Source: Pseudomonas sp. Tri1
GTDB lineage: Bacteria > Pseudomonadota > Gammaproteobacteria > Pseudomonadales > Pseudomonadaceae
Direction of reading: 5' to 3'
Length of the DNA: 64,000 bases
Assembly: GCF_017968885.1 (NCBI RefSeq)
Contig: NZ_CP072913.1
Coordinates: 6,643,951-6,707,950, forward strand
Of this stretch, positions 37,458-45,943 are shown piece after piece (positions within the stretch are counted from its first letter, which is position 1; every line of letters starts with the position of its first letter). The notes beneath the pieces were generated by a model. The model was given only the letters and a program-made list of their open reading frames with translations, was not told where the DNA came from and did no database searches. A program made the position numbers and the translations under genes.

Positions 37458-39156
37458 GCTTCGCCCACTCCCAAAGCCTTCCCAACTCTAAGGCGAGATT
37501 TGTTTTGCCGAATCCGGGATCGTTGAAAGCGGTACTCACCGCCTTGAACCACAGGTCGCCTCTAGTAGTATCCTTGAACCATCCCGCGCTCTTTGCTGCA
37601 GCACCAATTGCAGTCCGCAGCTTGGGGCTATCCCGCCACTCGCTGATGTCAGGGTCCAAAACGTCCTGATACTGCGATCGCACTTGATCGTATACCGGGT
37701 AGAAGAGTTCGACTTGGGCGAGCGTCAAGCTGGCAACTACGGAAGCCCAGGGCAGATCCACAAAAGCCCGCTCCTCAAGCGAAAGTTTGTCGTTCCAGAC
37801 GTATGTGGGAATTCCTATTGCAACAAGCCCAGCAGCATCAGCGGCTGAGAACTGCTTCTCGGCATCGCCATCAGCTAGTGCCGACACGTCATAGCCAAGC
37901 TTTTTAAAGGCAATAGCCATGCCCTTCACTTTGCTGGCTCCCTTAGCGTCTAGCAACGCCACACCGTGATATGACAATGGATCTTGCCCATTTTCGAGTT
38001 GGTGATCGTCTAAGCCCCTTATGAAACCTACCTCGGTAGCGCCTTCACATACGACAACCTTTTTGGCCAAGAAAGCTTCAGCGCTAGAGCGAATTTTACC
38101 CTGAACCTCATGCTCTTCGAGGCCCTTCTCGGCAGCGGAGACGATCGTCACGACCCCGCCCTTGCTGTGGACGATATGAAGGTCCTGCACCGTGAGCTCG
38201 CGAAGCACCATGGGCGAATGGGTAGTTAGGAAATACTGCCCGCGTTTGTCCTCCCTGATGTGCTTGATGAGACGCGTAATGCGATGGGGCTCGAGGCCGA
38301 ACTCCAACTCATCGAACAAGGTGATATGGCCATCCTCCAGGCCCGCTTTCTGGATTCCACACTGAAGCATCCGGCGAGATCCCAGACCTAACTGGCGCAA
38401 TGGGATTTCGCCGTCATGCAGGGAAAGACCGCCGACTTTCAGGTTGATGGACGCCAAGTCAAGATGGGCCTTATAGGCATCAAGTACAGGGACACCTAAG
38501 AGCTTCGCAATCTCTTGCGATTTGGTTGCTGCAGTGTCGAAGTTTGTCAGGGTGACAGCCCGGTCGACATCGAGCGAACTCCTGGCAGTCCTCGATGCAT
38601 TGGCCAATAACTCGCTCAAGCTCTGCGCCGCAGTAAGCTTGGCAAGTGCAGTTCCGTTTGCCCAGGAAAGCTCTCGTTCGCTGAAAACGCCAATGAGGCC
38701 AACCCCGACCTTGTTTCTATCTGCCTGTTTAAAGGGCACCCCGTCAGGGTTGCGATCGCACACCACAGCCCATTTCGGCTCCAAGTCCTTCTCAACGGTT
38801 AGCCGGGCGGTCAATACGCTTTCCAGATGATCATCTGGCTCATCAAGCAGCTTTTGAGCTGCCGCATCCCAACCCCGGAGGTACAACCCATATTTATTAA
38901 GGGCGGAAAAGTCTGCGGCCAAATGCCCGATCGTAATCTCGATGATGATGGGGTCAGCGATTTTGCACTGGTAAAAATCTGAGTCGCTGAGGGCCAGATT
39001 CCACTGGGGATGAAATGTGTAACGGATGGCCTCCAAAATTGTGGACTTGGAGGAGTCACCTTTGCCTATGAGACAAAAAATGTCAGCGGTTGGCACATTC
39101 CAATCAAGCGTTTTCACTCCGCGGAAGTTCTTGATCACGATCTTTCTGATTTTCAC
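37450..39156 (-). CDS. OLD-family ATPase-TOPRIM nuclease, GajA-like (Gabija type)
   Basis: 568 residues, like GajA (about 578). ABC-ATPase part: Walker A GKGDSSKST (31-39; Ser replaces the usual Gly before Lys), signature-like LGLGSRR (256-262), Walker B HITLFDELEFGLEP and switch TTHSP (311-315). TOPRIM part: VVVCEGATEVGF with Glu371 and ALADGDAE with Asp429/Asp431. Such proteins cut DNA when nucleotide levels or DNA ends signal phage. GTG start with AAGGA upstream. Followed directly by the UvrD helicase, the Gabija order. A 90-bp inverted repeat lies just upstream. Confidence 0.83.
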   Translation of the reverse strand: MKIRKIVIKNFRGVKTLDWNVPTADIFCLIGKGDSSKSTILEAIRYTFHPQWNLALSDSDFYQCKIADPIIIEITIGHLAADFSALNKYGLYLRGWDAAAQKLLDEPDDHLESVLTARLTVEKDLEPKWAVVCDRNPDGVPFKQADRNKVGVGLIGVFSERELSWANGTALAKLTAAQSLSELLANASRTARSSLDVDRAVTLTNFDTAATKSQEIAKLLGVPVLDAYKAHLDLASINLKVGGLSLHDGEIPLRQLGLGSRRMLQCGIQKAGLEDGHITLFDELEFGLEPHRITRLIKHIREDKRGQYFLTTHSPMVLRELTVQDLHIVHSKGGVVTIVSAAEKGLEEHEVQGKIRSSAEAFLAKKVVVCEGATEVGFIRGLDDHQLENGQDPLSYHGVALLDAKGASKVKGMAIAFKKLGYDVSALADGDAEKQFSAADAAGLVAIGIPTYVWNDKLSLEERAFVDLPWASVVASLTLAQVELFYPVYDQVRSQYQDVLDPDISEWRDSPKLRTAIGAAAKSAGWFKDTTRGDLWFKAVSTAFNDPGFGKTNLALELGRLWEWAKRV

Positions 39157-39180
39157 CAGCCAGCATCCTTCTGAACGTCA

Positions 39181-39270
39181 TCTATGAGTAACGGCGAAAC
39201 GCAGTTGTAGCGCCTCACCTGGCTCCCAGGAATGCAGCGGGAGTGGCCATTCGCCGTTACTCATCATAGA
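39181..39270. repeat. Inverted repeat upstream of the gajA-like gene
   Basis: Left arm TCTATGAGTAACGGCGAA (39181-39198) and right arm 39250-39270, the same sequence inverted but with three extra bases (TCTATGATGAGTAACGG...). The 51-base interior contains a smaller imperfect stem. Located in the 263-bp gap between the nuclease gene at 39420 and the gajA-like gene. It could be a regulatory hairpin, a terminator or a small mobile-element footprint. Confidence 0.7.
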
Positions 39271-39419
39271 TACATCCTGCGAGTCGGGGGAACTGATCGT
39301 AATAATTCGTTTGGGATCGTGTTAGCTCGCATGCTTTACCGACACCAACTCTATGTATCTGAATTTCTTGCGAGCCGCTTTCGTTGCATCAAGCTCGGCT
39401 TGGAGCGTCCTCGCAATTC

Positions 39420-41030
39420 CTAAGCAGGTGAAGACCTCTGTTCCACGCGGGCTCGCTTTCTTTCTCGTTCGGCTTTCCTTGCAGCTCGGTCCCTGCTCAA
39501 CTCAACCTCTTTCATGGGATGGTTGATGAAGTGCTGTTCGTAGGTACGGATCAGACCAGCATCGTGACTTGCCATAACCTGCTCGAAAACGTAATCCGCG
39601 TTCCTGGCGACGATTTCGTACTTATCGGTTTCAAGGTTTCTATTTGAGATCAGTAACAGCGCCTCGGGAGTGAAATTTCCGCTGCTCCAGATTTCAAACC
39701 GCTGCGGCAGGTATCCCCATTCGGAATGATGCTTAGCCACTTCGCGGAGTACGGGAATGCGCTTGTCGAGCCATTTGGCGACTTCTGCGTCATCTACATT
39801 GCCCAAGGGATGTACTCCCTTGCACTCGATGAACACCACGTCTTGATACCTCCTGACTACCAAGACGTCAATTTCAGCCTGCCGGCCAAGGCTGTCCTTA
39901 ACCTTCCTGTTCACTTCAGGATCGCCGCCCGGGAACGTGGACTTGGCAATGTGAGCAACTGCAAACTCAAACAAACTTCCTCGCAAAGTAGACCCGGCGC
40001 CCTCTATCCGCGAAAGCACGTTGAAAACTTGATCCAGTGACTCAGGGCTGTCCAAGAGCTTGGCCGTGTTTTCGAGTAATGAGCACAGGCTCTTCAGAGC
40101 TCTGGCTACCTCCAGGCCGAAAAGGCTTTCGGTAGTGGCAGGAATGATGCCCTCTGCTTTTAAGAGCGAGAACGCTTCGGTGGAAAACTCTTCAGCTACA
40201 AAAACCTGGAGACAGCGGCTTACCTTTGAAAGGCTGCGCAGCGTCACGCATTTTTTGACGAATGCACTCAGTTCCTCCGCAGTTACCCGTCCATTCAAAG
40301 CAATGTCGCAGACAAAAAATCCGCCCTTAACGCCGGCAGCCTCAGAATACGAACGCATCGGAAACAGAAATGATGGACCCGCCATATCCCACTGAAACGT
40401 ACCTACCTGCGGCATCTTCTCTAGCCCATCGTCTTCACGGGTTTTGACGGCCTCGTAGCTCACCAGCCCCAATTTTCGTGCCCAGTCCTTTACCGCGATC
40501 AGCGCCAGTCGCTCTGCAATGTTTCGAGCCTTGAGTTTGGCCAGCGTGATCCCGTCCTGGAGGGGCATTTCTTGATCGCATCTCACGACGCATGTATCCC
40601 CTCCCGGCAGTGCTACCTCCTTGACCAGACTCGCGCTGATCAACCGTTCAAGCAGGCTTTCGGCCGAGACGTGTTTCAACTGAGCTACCGGCGCTCCACA
40701 GGCAATAAGGAAATGAGACCGCAGCATGAAGTTAGAGCGCATTTTCAAGGCTTGGAGGGCTGAGTAGTAGGCGCTATTCGTCTGCTGAAGAGCATCAATC
40801 AGATTGGAAAAAAATTTCGGCGAGCCGTAATCGGATCGTAGATACACAAAGCGGGCACGGTGAGGAAAGATTAGGTGGCTCAGCTTTCTCATATCTTCAC
40901 AGCCCCGCTCGACCCGCTTGCGAGCGGCCGTAGGAGCCAGGTTGTATTGAGATTCCAGGATCTTCGCGAGCTCACTGCTCAGCATCGGGCCGTTCTTAGC
41001 CAGAATTTTCGCTACCGCATCCTTCGCCAT
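39420..41030 (-). CDS. Winged-helix plus PD-(D/E)XK nuclease-like protein, unrecognised
   Basis: 536 residues. The N-terminus (VAKILAKNGPMLSSELAKIL...AARKRVERG) looks like a winged-helix DNA-binding domain. Near the C-terminus, EIDVLVVRRYQDVVFIECKG provides Asp388 and Glu402-x-Lys404, the PD-(D/E)XK nuclease pattern. The end is strongly basic and helical (RKAERERKRARVEQR). GGAGG precedes the ATG. It lies upstream of the Gabija-like pair on the same strand with a 263-bp gap. I know no named family of this architecture; it may be a third component or an independent defence gene. Confidence 0.78.
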   Translation of the reverse strand: MAKDAVAKILAKNGPMLSSELAKILESQYNLAPTAARKRVERGCEDMRKLSHLIFPHRARFVYLRSDYGSPKFFSNLIDALQQTNSAYYSALQALKMRSNFMLRSHFLIACGAPVAQLKHVSAESLLERLISASLVKEVALPGGDTCVVRCDQEMPLQDGITLAKLKARNIAERLALIAVKDWARKLGLVSYEAVKTREDDGLEKMPQVGTFQWDMAGPSFLFPMRSYSEAAGVKGGFFVCDIALNGRVTAEELSAFVKKCVTLRSLSKVSRCLQVFVAEEFSTEAFSLLKAEGIIPATTESLFGLEVARALKSLCSLLENTAKLLDSPESLDQVFNVLSRIEGAGSTLRGSLFEFAVAHIAKSTFPGGDPEVNRKVKDSLGRQAEIDVLVVRRYQDVVFIECKGVHPLGNVDDAEVAKWLDKRIPVLREVAKHHSEWGYLPQRFEIWSSGNFTPEALLLISNRNLETDKYEIVARNADYVFEQVMASHDAGLIRTYEQHFINHPMKEVELSRDRAARKAERERKRARVEQRSSPA

Positions 41031-41072
41031 TTCGCCTCCGTAATGCCTATGTCACACAGCGCTATTTATATT

Positions 41073-41086
41073 ACTTGTAAACAAGT
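41073..41086. promoter_or_regulatory. Palindrome upstream of the PD-(D/E)XK gene
   Basis: ACTTGT-AA-ACAAGT, perfect six-base arms, 43 bases upstream of the start at 41030 and within an AT-rich promoter-like stretch. A plausible operator, perhaps for the XRE regulator encoded nearby. Confidence 0.45.
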
Positions 41087-41292
41087 GCCGTTCTGCTTGC
41101 TGTTTGTATTCTATGAAAAGCCCAATTTACAAGGTCTTCCTGGGACCGAGTCAGCGGAAAACCAAAAAAATGTCACAATAGTCGAATCTTTGGCGCCTGC
41201 AAGGCGTTGCTTTAGACGCCCGGAGCCAGGTGAAGGGCCGGACATGTGGCCCGATGATCAATGTCGCCTTTGTGCAGAAGGAGAATGGGTAG

Positions 41293-41442
41293 AGCCGCCC
41301 CCGGTGCACACGGTGCAATGGGAAACTCCGACCTGGAATTGTGTGGTTTGGAGAGGATCTGCCTGCTGGAGCCTGGAAAGCAGCTATGGCCGCCGTCAGG
41401 AATTGCGACGCCCTGATCTCCGTGGGGACTTCAGGAGTCGTC
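41293..41442 (+). pseudogene. Remnant of a Sir2-family protein
   Basis: In one frame after a stop at 41290 the sequence reads CTRCNGKLRPGIVWFGEDLP, then a stretch ending CDALISVGTSGVV. This is the second cysteine pair of the sirtuin zinc ribbon, the conserved RPxxVWFGE segment and the NAD-binding GTS. The N-terminal catalytic half is missing. The frame continues without a stop into an XRE regulator. The remaining sequence between 41031 and 41292 shows no gene apart from promoter-like DNA. Confidence 0.7.
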
Positions 41443-41775
41443 AGGCCCACAGTGGGGGCACACCTTCAAACGCTGCGGTTGAAGAGGAATATCAGCCTTG
41501 AGACGGTAGCGGAGAACGCGGCGATCAGCCGGCAGACTCTGCACCTGATGCTCAATCAAGGCAAAGGCACCTTGATCAATCTGATCGCCGTTTTGCGCGC
41601 CCTCGGCGAGTTGGAGCGCCTGAGTTCGTTGTTGGAGGAGGTGCGGCCCAGTCCGCTACAAATCATGCGCATGGAAGGCAAAAAGCGACAGCGCGCCTCC
41701 GGCTCTCGTGTTACTTCCAACGAAGCCAAGGCGGAGGTTGTCCATTCCAGCAAGCACAAAAACCGCGATTGGTGA
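41341..41775 (+). CDS. XRE/HipB-like helix-turn-helix regulator joined to a Sir2 remnant
   Basis: The DNA-binding part is LQTLRLKRNISLETVAENAAISRQTLHLMLNQGKGTLINLIAVLRAL (about residues 40-86), a Cro/HipB-type HTH, followed by RPSPLQIMRMEGKKRQRASG as in Pseudomonas regulators usually paired with HipA. The open frame begins at GTG 41341 inside sirtuin-derived sequence; a GTG at 41452, at the start of the HTH part, is the more natural start. After the stop, ATGACAAAG begins a HipA-sized overlap position but closes after 12 codons, so a partner kinase appears lost. Confidence 0.65.
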   Translation: MWFGEDLPAGAWKAAMAAVRNCDALISVGTSGVVRPTVGAHLQTLRLKRNISLETVAENAAISRQTLHLMLNQGKGTLINLIAVLRALGELERLSSLLEEVRPSPLQIMRMEGKKRQRASGSRVTSNEAKAEVVHSSKHKNRDW

Positions 41776-41866
41776 TGACAAAGCCTGCAGTCCATCTCCG
41801 ACTTTCTTGTTGATTGCTTGCTGGGGCGTGCATCTTGCCAAAATCAACGTGGTTGATCTCGTAAAC

Positions 41867-42964
41867 CTATTGCCGTCTGTCGATACCTGGCGGTGCATTC
41901 TTAACGCGTTGAGGTTGGGGTTGAGGACCTTTTCTCTTTGGTCGCTCGAAATTACAGCAGGGATAATACACCGGCCGCCAATCCCACATCCCCCAGACTT
42001 CTTTAGCAGGGAAAGGACAACTCCAACTCCCCACACCGAGTTTATAGTTCTCTTCAACGAAATGTGTTGACTTTTGATGGCCTGCAATATAAGTCGACCA
42101 AAGAGATTCGATCGGCCGAATTTCGTCCCCGAAAGCTTTCACATCCCGGACGAAGTGAGCAAAACTTTCATAGGTTTCGACTATAGCTTGAATAAGAAAA
42201 TCCGTGGGTTCATCAGGTGGGAGCCTGTTTATAGATCTCGCTTGACAATTCCGAGCCGCCTTTCAATTTTATCTCTCAAATGCCTGTCGGAATCAAAACT
42301 CCAGACCTTTTGCTCGAAGACTTCGTCTTTATGGATTTTTTCACATGAAACAGCGAGAACCGCCTCCTCGGAAAGGTAATGGGTGAATGAAAGAAGGTCC
42401 GTAAAAATCTGAGCTTTCTTCAACTCAAAAGGATCTGTGTTCAACGTAACAGGGCTATCCTTTAGATGCCGTCCACCACAGGTCTTCCACATCACCGCCA
42501 GTTCATGACCTCCATGGGAAAACTGCTTGTCACAAGCCGGGCAACGTTTGACTAGCTCGACATTGTGCTCCGCACAGACTTTCAGTTTAAAACAGTGAGC
42601 ACGCCGCCAGAAAGAATCCTGCGCGTTCAATATCCTCTGCAACACAAACCGTGCAAAAACCTGATGTCTTTCTATTTGAATCATAACAATTTGAATAGCT
42701 TAAATACTCATTCCCAGAGTAAGAGATATCTTGGATATTTTTAAAAATTGCCGTGAAAGGATAGTTAGTATGCCTATGCAGCATCTTGTTCAAGCCGTAA
42801 CAGCCAAACCATCCCAATGCTTCGGAAATTTTCGAAACATCTGCCCGTGAGGGGCTGTTTGGAAACTTCCGAAACACTTCCGTGGAAGAATGTTTTCCTT
42901 TAATAAAAAGAGTTCTTTCCACAAAGGAACGCATAGTCTCCTCTGGCTGAATCGCTAGGATCAT
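41867..42964 (-). pseudogene. Frameshifted TniQ/TnsD-family target selector
   Basis: Three frames make one TniQ-like protein. Frame 1 (42964-42605) starts MILAIQPEETMRSFVERTL and reaches FCTVCVAEDIERAGFF. Frame 2 (to about 42240) continues WRRAHCFKLKVCAEHNVELVKRCPACDKQF, the second half of the TniQ zinc fingers. Frame 3 (about 42250-41867) gives SLWSTYIAGHQKSTHFVEENYKLG and the tail. Shifts lie near 42605 and 42240. TnsD/TniQ proteins direct Tn7-like transposition to glmS. The location beside the glmS-proximal end fits; the gene is inactive as read. Confidence 0.75.
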
Positions 42965-43055
42965 TTTGGGCTTTCAAACCTTGAGCTACGCCCAGAGCAG
43001 GGAGGAGCGGAGGAAAGCGTCGCTAGCTACCGAACCGGGAGGGCGTAGGCGCCAG

Positions 43056-43095
43056 CGACAGACTTTATTTAGTTCCGACAGACTTTATTTCGTAG
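43056..43095 (-). repeat. Right-end repeat pair (putative TnsB sites)
   Basis: CGACAGACTTTATTT at 43056-43070 and 43076-43090, inverted relative to the left end, 20 bases start to start. Close packing at the glmS-proximal end is the Tn7 right-end pattern. Confidence 0.8.
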
Positions 43096-43160
43096 TTTCA
43101 GGGCCTGGATCATGGTGCGAGGTTCACTCCACCGTCACAGACTTCGCCAAATTCCGCGGC
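43096..43160 (-). other. attTn7-type site at the glmS 3' end
   Basis: The last codons of glmS encode [12 protein letters not shown], the conserved TnsD-recognised end of GlmS. The 28 bases after the stop (43096-43123) lead to the island's right terminus, the distance used by Tn7. Confidence 0.78.
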
Positions 43161-44956
43161 TGGTCCACATCCGTGCCCTTGAGCACCGCCACGTAGTACG
43201 ACAGCAGTTGCAGCGGGATGGTATAGAGGATCGGCGACAGGATGTCGTGGATGTGCGGCATGTGCACCACGTGGGTGCCTTCGCCGTTGGTCATACCTGC
43301 CTTCTCGTCGGCAAAGACAATCAGTTGGCCGCCGCGGGCGCGAACTTCCTGCAGGTTGGACTTGAGCTTTTCCAGCAGCTCGTTATTCGGTGCCACGGTG
43401 ACCACCGGCATGTCGTTGTCCACCAGGGCCAGCGGGCCGTGCTTGAGCTCACCGGCTGGGTAGGCCTCGGCGTGGATGTAGGAAATCTCCTTGAGTTTCA
43501 AGGCGCCTTCCATCGCCACCGGGAATTGCGCACCACGGCCCAGGAACAGCGTGTGGTTCTTCTCGGCGAACAGCTCGGCGATTTTCTCCACCGTGCTGTC
43601 CATTGCCAAGGCTTCGCCCAGGCGGGCCGGCAAGCGCCGCAGCTCTTCGACCAATGTTGCCTCGACCCCCTTGCCCAGAGTGCCGCGTACCTGGCCCAGG
43701 GACAGGGTCAGCAACAGCAGGCCCACCAGTTGCGTGGTGAACGCCTTGGTCGAGGCCACACCGATTTCGCGACCGGCCTGGGTCAGCAGGGTCAGGTCGG
43801 ATTCACGCACCAGCGAGCTGATACCGACGTTACAGATCGCCAGGCTGGCGAGGTAGCCCAGCTCCTTGGCATTGCGCAGGGCGGCCAGGGTGTCGGCAGT
43901 TTCACCCGATTGGGAAATGGTGACGAACAGCGTATCAGGCTGCACCACCACCTTGCGGTAGCGGAATTCACTGGCCACTTCGACCTGGCACGGGATACCG
44001 GCCAACTCTTCCAGCCAGTAACGGGCGACCATGCCAGCGTGATAGCTGGTGCCACAGGCCACGATTTGCACGTTGCGCACCTTGGCGAACAACTCGGGCG
44101 CCTGTGGCCCGAAGGCCTGTACCAACACCTGGCTCTGGCTCATGCGCCCTTCCAGGGTACGTTGCACTACGGCGGGTTGTTCGTGGATTTCCTTGAGCAT
44201 GAAGTGGCGGAATTCGCCCTTGTCGGCGGCTTCGGCACCGTCGCGGTATTGCACGGTCTCACGCTCTACGGCTTTGCCGCTAATGTCCCAGATCTGCACG
44301 CTGTCGCGGCGGATCTCGGCGATGTCGCCTTCTTCCAGGTACATGAAGCGGTCAGTGACCTGACGCAGCGCCAACTGATCGGAGGCCAGGAAGTTTTCCC
44401 CCAGGCCCAGGCCAATAACCAATGGGCTACCACTGCGCGCCGCCACCAGACGATCCGGTTGTTTCGCACTGATGACCGCCAGACCATAAGCACCATGCAA
44501 TTCCTTGACGGTCGCCTTGAGCGCCACGGTCAAGTCCACCAGTTCCTTGAGCTTGTGACTGAGCAAATGTGCGATGACTTCGGTGTCGGTGTCCGACGTA
44601 AACACGTAGCCCAAGGCCTTGAGCTGTTCACGCAGGGCTTCGTGGTTTTCGATGATGCCGTTGTGCACCACCGCCAGGTCGCCGGAGAAATGCGGGTGGG
44701 CATTGCGCTCACAGGGCGCGCCGTGGGTAGCCCAGCGGGTGTGGGCGACGCCCAGGCGACCGATCAGCGGTTCGGCGTCCAGCGCCTGTTCCAACTCACT
44801 GACCTTGCCCGGCCGACGCATGCGCTCGAGCTTCTCATCATTGGTAAACACCGCCACACCGGCGCTGTCGTAGCCGCGGTATTCCAGGCGCTTGAGGCCT
44901 TCGAGCAAGATTGCAGTGATGTTGCGTTCAGCAACGGCGCCGACAATTCCACACAT
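43124..44956 (-). CDS. glmS: Glucosamine-fructose-6-phosphate aminotransferase
   Basis: 610 residues, the standard size. N-terminal glutaminase with Cys1 ([11 protein letters not shown] after Met removal) and [11 protein letters not shown]; two SIS sugar-isomerase domains ([24 protein letters not shown]) and the ending [10 protein letters not shown]. It makes glucosamine-6-phosphate from fructose-6-phosphate and glutamine, feeding GlmU for peptidoglycan and LPS. Two bases after glmR on the same strand, so co-transcribed. Its 3' end is the attachment site of the island. Confidence 0.97.
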   Translation of the reverse strand: MCGIVGAVAERNITAILLEGLKRLEYRGYDSAGVAVFTNDEKLERMRRPGKVSELEQALDAEPLIGRLGVAHTRWATHGAPCERNAHPHFSGDLAVVHNGIIENHEALREQLKALGYVFTSDTDTEVIAHLLSHKLKELVDLTVALKATVKELHGAYGLAVISAKQPDRLVAARSGSPLVIGLGLGENFLASDQLALRQVTDRFMYLEEGDIAEIRRDSVQIWDISGKAVERETVQYRDGAEAADKGEFRHFMLKEIHEQPAVVQRTLEGRMSQSQVLVQAFGPQAPELFAKVRNVQIVACGTSYHAGMVARYWLEELAGIPCQVEVASEFRYRKVVVQPDTLFVTISQSGETADTLAALRNAKELGYLASLAICNVGISSLVRESDLTLLTQAGREIGVASTKAFTTQLVGLLLLTLSLGQVRGTLGKGVEATLVEELRRLPARLGEALAMDSTVEKIAELFAEKNHTLFLGRGAQFPVAMEGALKLKEISYIHAEAYPAGELKHGPLALVDNDMPVVTVAPNNELLEKLKSNLQEVRARGGQLIVFADEKAGMTNGEGTHVVHMPHIHDILSPILYTIPLQLLSYYVAVLKGTDVDQPRNLAKSVTVE

Positions 44957-44957
44957 G

Positions 44958-45734
44958 CTATTTCTCCTGGCTGACAGGCGCGCAGATCACATTGATGCCG
45001 CGGGCCTGAATCTGATCGCGGGCCGCCACGGGCAGGCGATCATCGGTAATGAGGGTATGGACGCTGCTCCACGGCAGTTCCAGGTTGGGGATTTTGCGGC
45101 CGATCTTGTCGGCCTCCACCATCACGATCACTTCACGGGCTACCTCTGCCATTACACGGCTCAGGCCCAGCAGTTCGTTGAAGGTGGTGGTGCCACGGAC
45201 CAGATCGATACCGTCGGCACCGATAAACAATTGGTCGAAATCGTAGGAACGCAGGACTTGCTCGGCGACCTGGCCTTGGAACGACTCAGAATGAGGGTCC
45301 CAGGTGCCGCCGGTCATCAACAGCACAGGTTCATGCTCCAGCTCGTTCAAGGCACTGGCGACATGCAGCGAATTGGTCATCACTACCAGGCCGGGCTGCA
45401 GGCCGAGTTCGGGAATCATTGCCGCCGTCGTGCTGCCGCTGTCGATGATGATTCGCGCATGTTCACGGATCCGCTTCACAGCAGCCCGGGCGATGGCTTG
45501 TTTGTATTTGGAGACCGTCTGCCCGCTGTCAGCCACCAATTCCTGCGGCATGGGGACCGCGCCACCGTAACGACGCAGCAGCAGGCCATTGGATTCCAGG
45601 GCGGCGAGGTCCTTGCGAATCGTAACTTCCGAGGTTTCGAAGCGTTTGGCCAGTTCATCCACACTCACCTCGCCCTGCTCCTGAAGCAAGGCAAGAATGT
45701 TGTGGCGGCGTTGTGGCGTATTGCGCTTGGACAT
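44958..45734 (-). CDS. glmR: DeoR-family regulator GlmR
   Basis: About 258 residues. N-terminal DeoR helix-turn-helix ([35 protein letters not shown]) and a sugar-phosphate sensing C-terminal domain ([22 protein letters not shown]). It sits between glmU and glmS exactly as PA5550 (glmR) in P. aeruginosa. Start at 45734 is chosen because [10 protein letters not shown] is the usual DeoR beginning; upstream codons read through an AT-rich leader. Confidence 0.92.
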   Translation of the reverse strand: MSKRNTPQRRHNILALLQEQGEVSVDELAKRFETSEVTIRKDLAALESNGLLLRRYGGAVPMPQELVADSGQTVSKYKQAIARAAVKRIREHARIIIDSGSTTAAMIPELGLQPGLVVMTNSLHVASALNELEHEPVLLMTGGTWDPHSESFQGQVAEQVLRSYDFDQLFIGADGIDLVRGTTTFNELLGLSRVMAEVAREVIVMVEADKIGRKIPNLELPWSSVHTLITDDRLPVAARDQIQARGINVICAPVSQEK

Positions 45735-45836
45735 GGCGAGATAAGTTTCGATTCGAAAGATAACGTAACTAATCAAAACCTATCGCAGAGAAATCGTCAA
45801 GGCGAGAGAAGAAAAATTCAGAAATCATGAGATCAA

Positions 45837-45925
45837 TGTGGGAGTGAACTTGCTCGCAAAAGCGTCGCGTCAGGCTAAAGCAGTGCCGCCTGACAGGACC
45901 CCTTCGCGAGCAAGCTCGCTCCCAG
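45837..45925. repeat. Degenerate REP palindrome pair
   Basis: TGTGGGAGTGAACTTGCTCGC and inverted GCGAGCAAGCTCGCTCCCA, with several mismatches. Placed between glmU and glmR. Confidence 0.8.
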
Positions 45926-45943
45926 AAAAGACCTGTGGATAAC

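Larger units (their letters stand above)
31981..43095. mobile_element. Tn7-like island at the glmS attachment site, transposition genes lost
   Basis: Identical 21-bp terminal inverted repeats at 31981-32001 and 43075-43095. The core AAATAAAGTCTGTCG recurs three times spaced 59 and 52 bases at the left end and twice 20 bases apart at the right, like TnsB sites of Tn7. The right end stops 28 bases from the glmS stop, the position expected for Tn7 insertion (5-bp duplication plus 23 bases). A broken TniQ/TnsD gene lies beside the right end. No tnsA, tnsB or tnsC is present. The 5-bp flanks (TGATC left, TTTCA right) do not match and the termini do not begin with TGT, so the exact family is unclear. 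Cargo is defence-like and lower in GC than the flanks. Confidence 0.8.

Noticed and set aside
39181..39270. Integron attC site
   Set aside because: The arms lack the GTTRRRY/RYYYAAC core sequences and no integrase is present.
42335..42350. parS-like TTTTTCACATGAAACA
   Set aside because: The central CACGTG is CACATG and flanking bases differ; it lies in the broken TniQ gene.
43112..44974. Long open frame antisense to glmS (620 codons)
   Set aside because: Mirror of a highly conserved gene in GC-rich DNA; the peptide is His/Gln-rich and has no domain.
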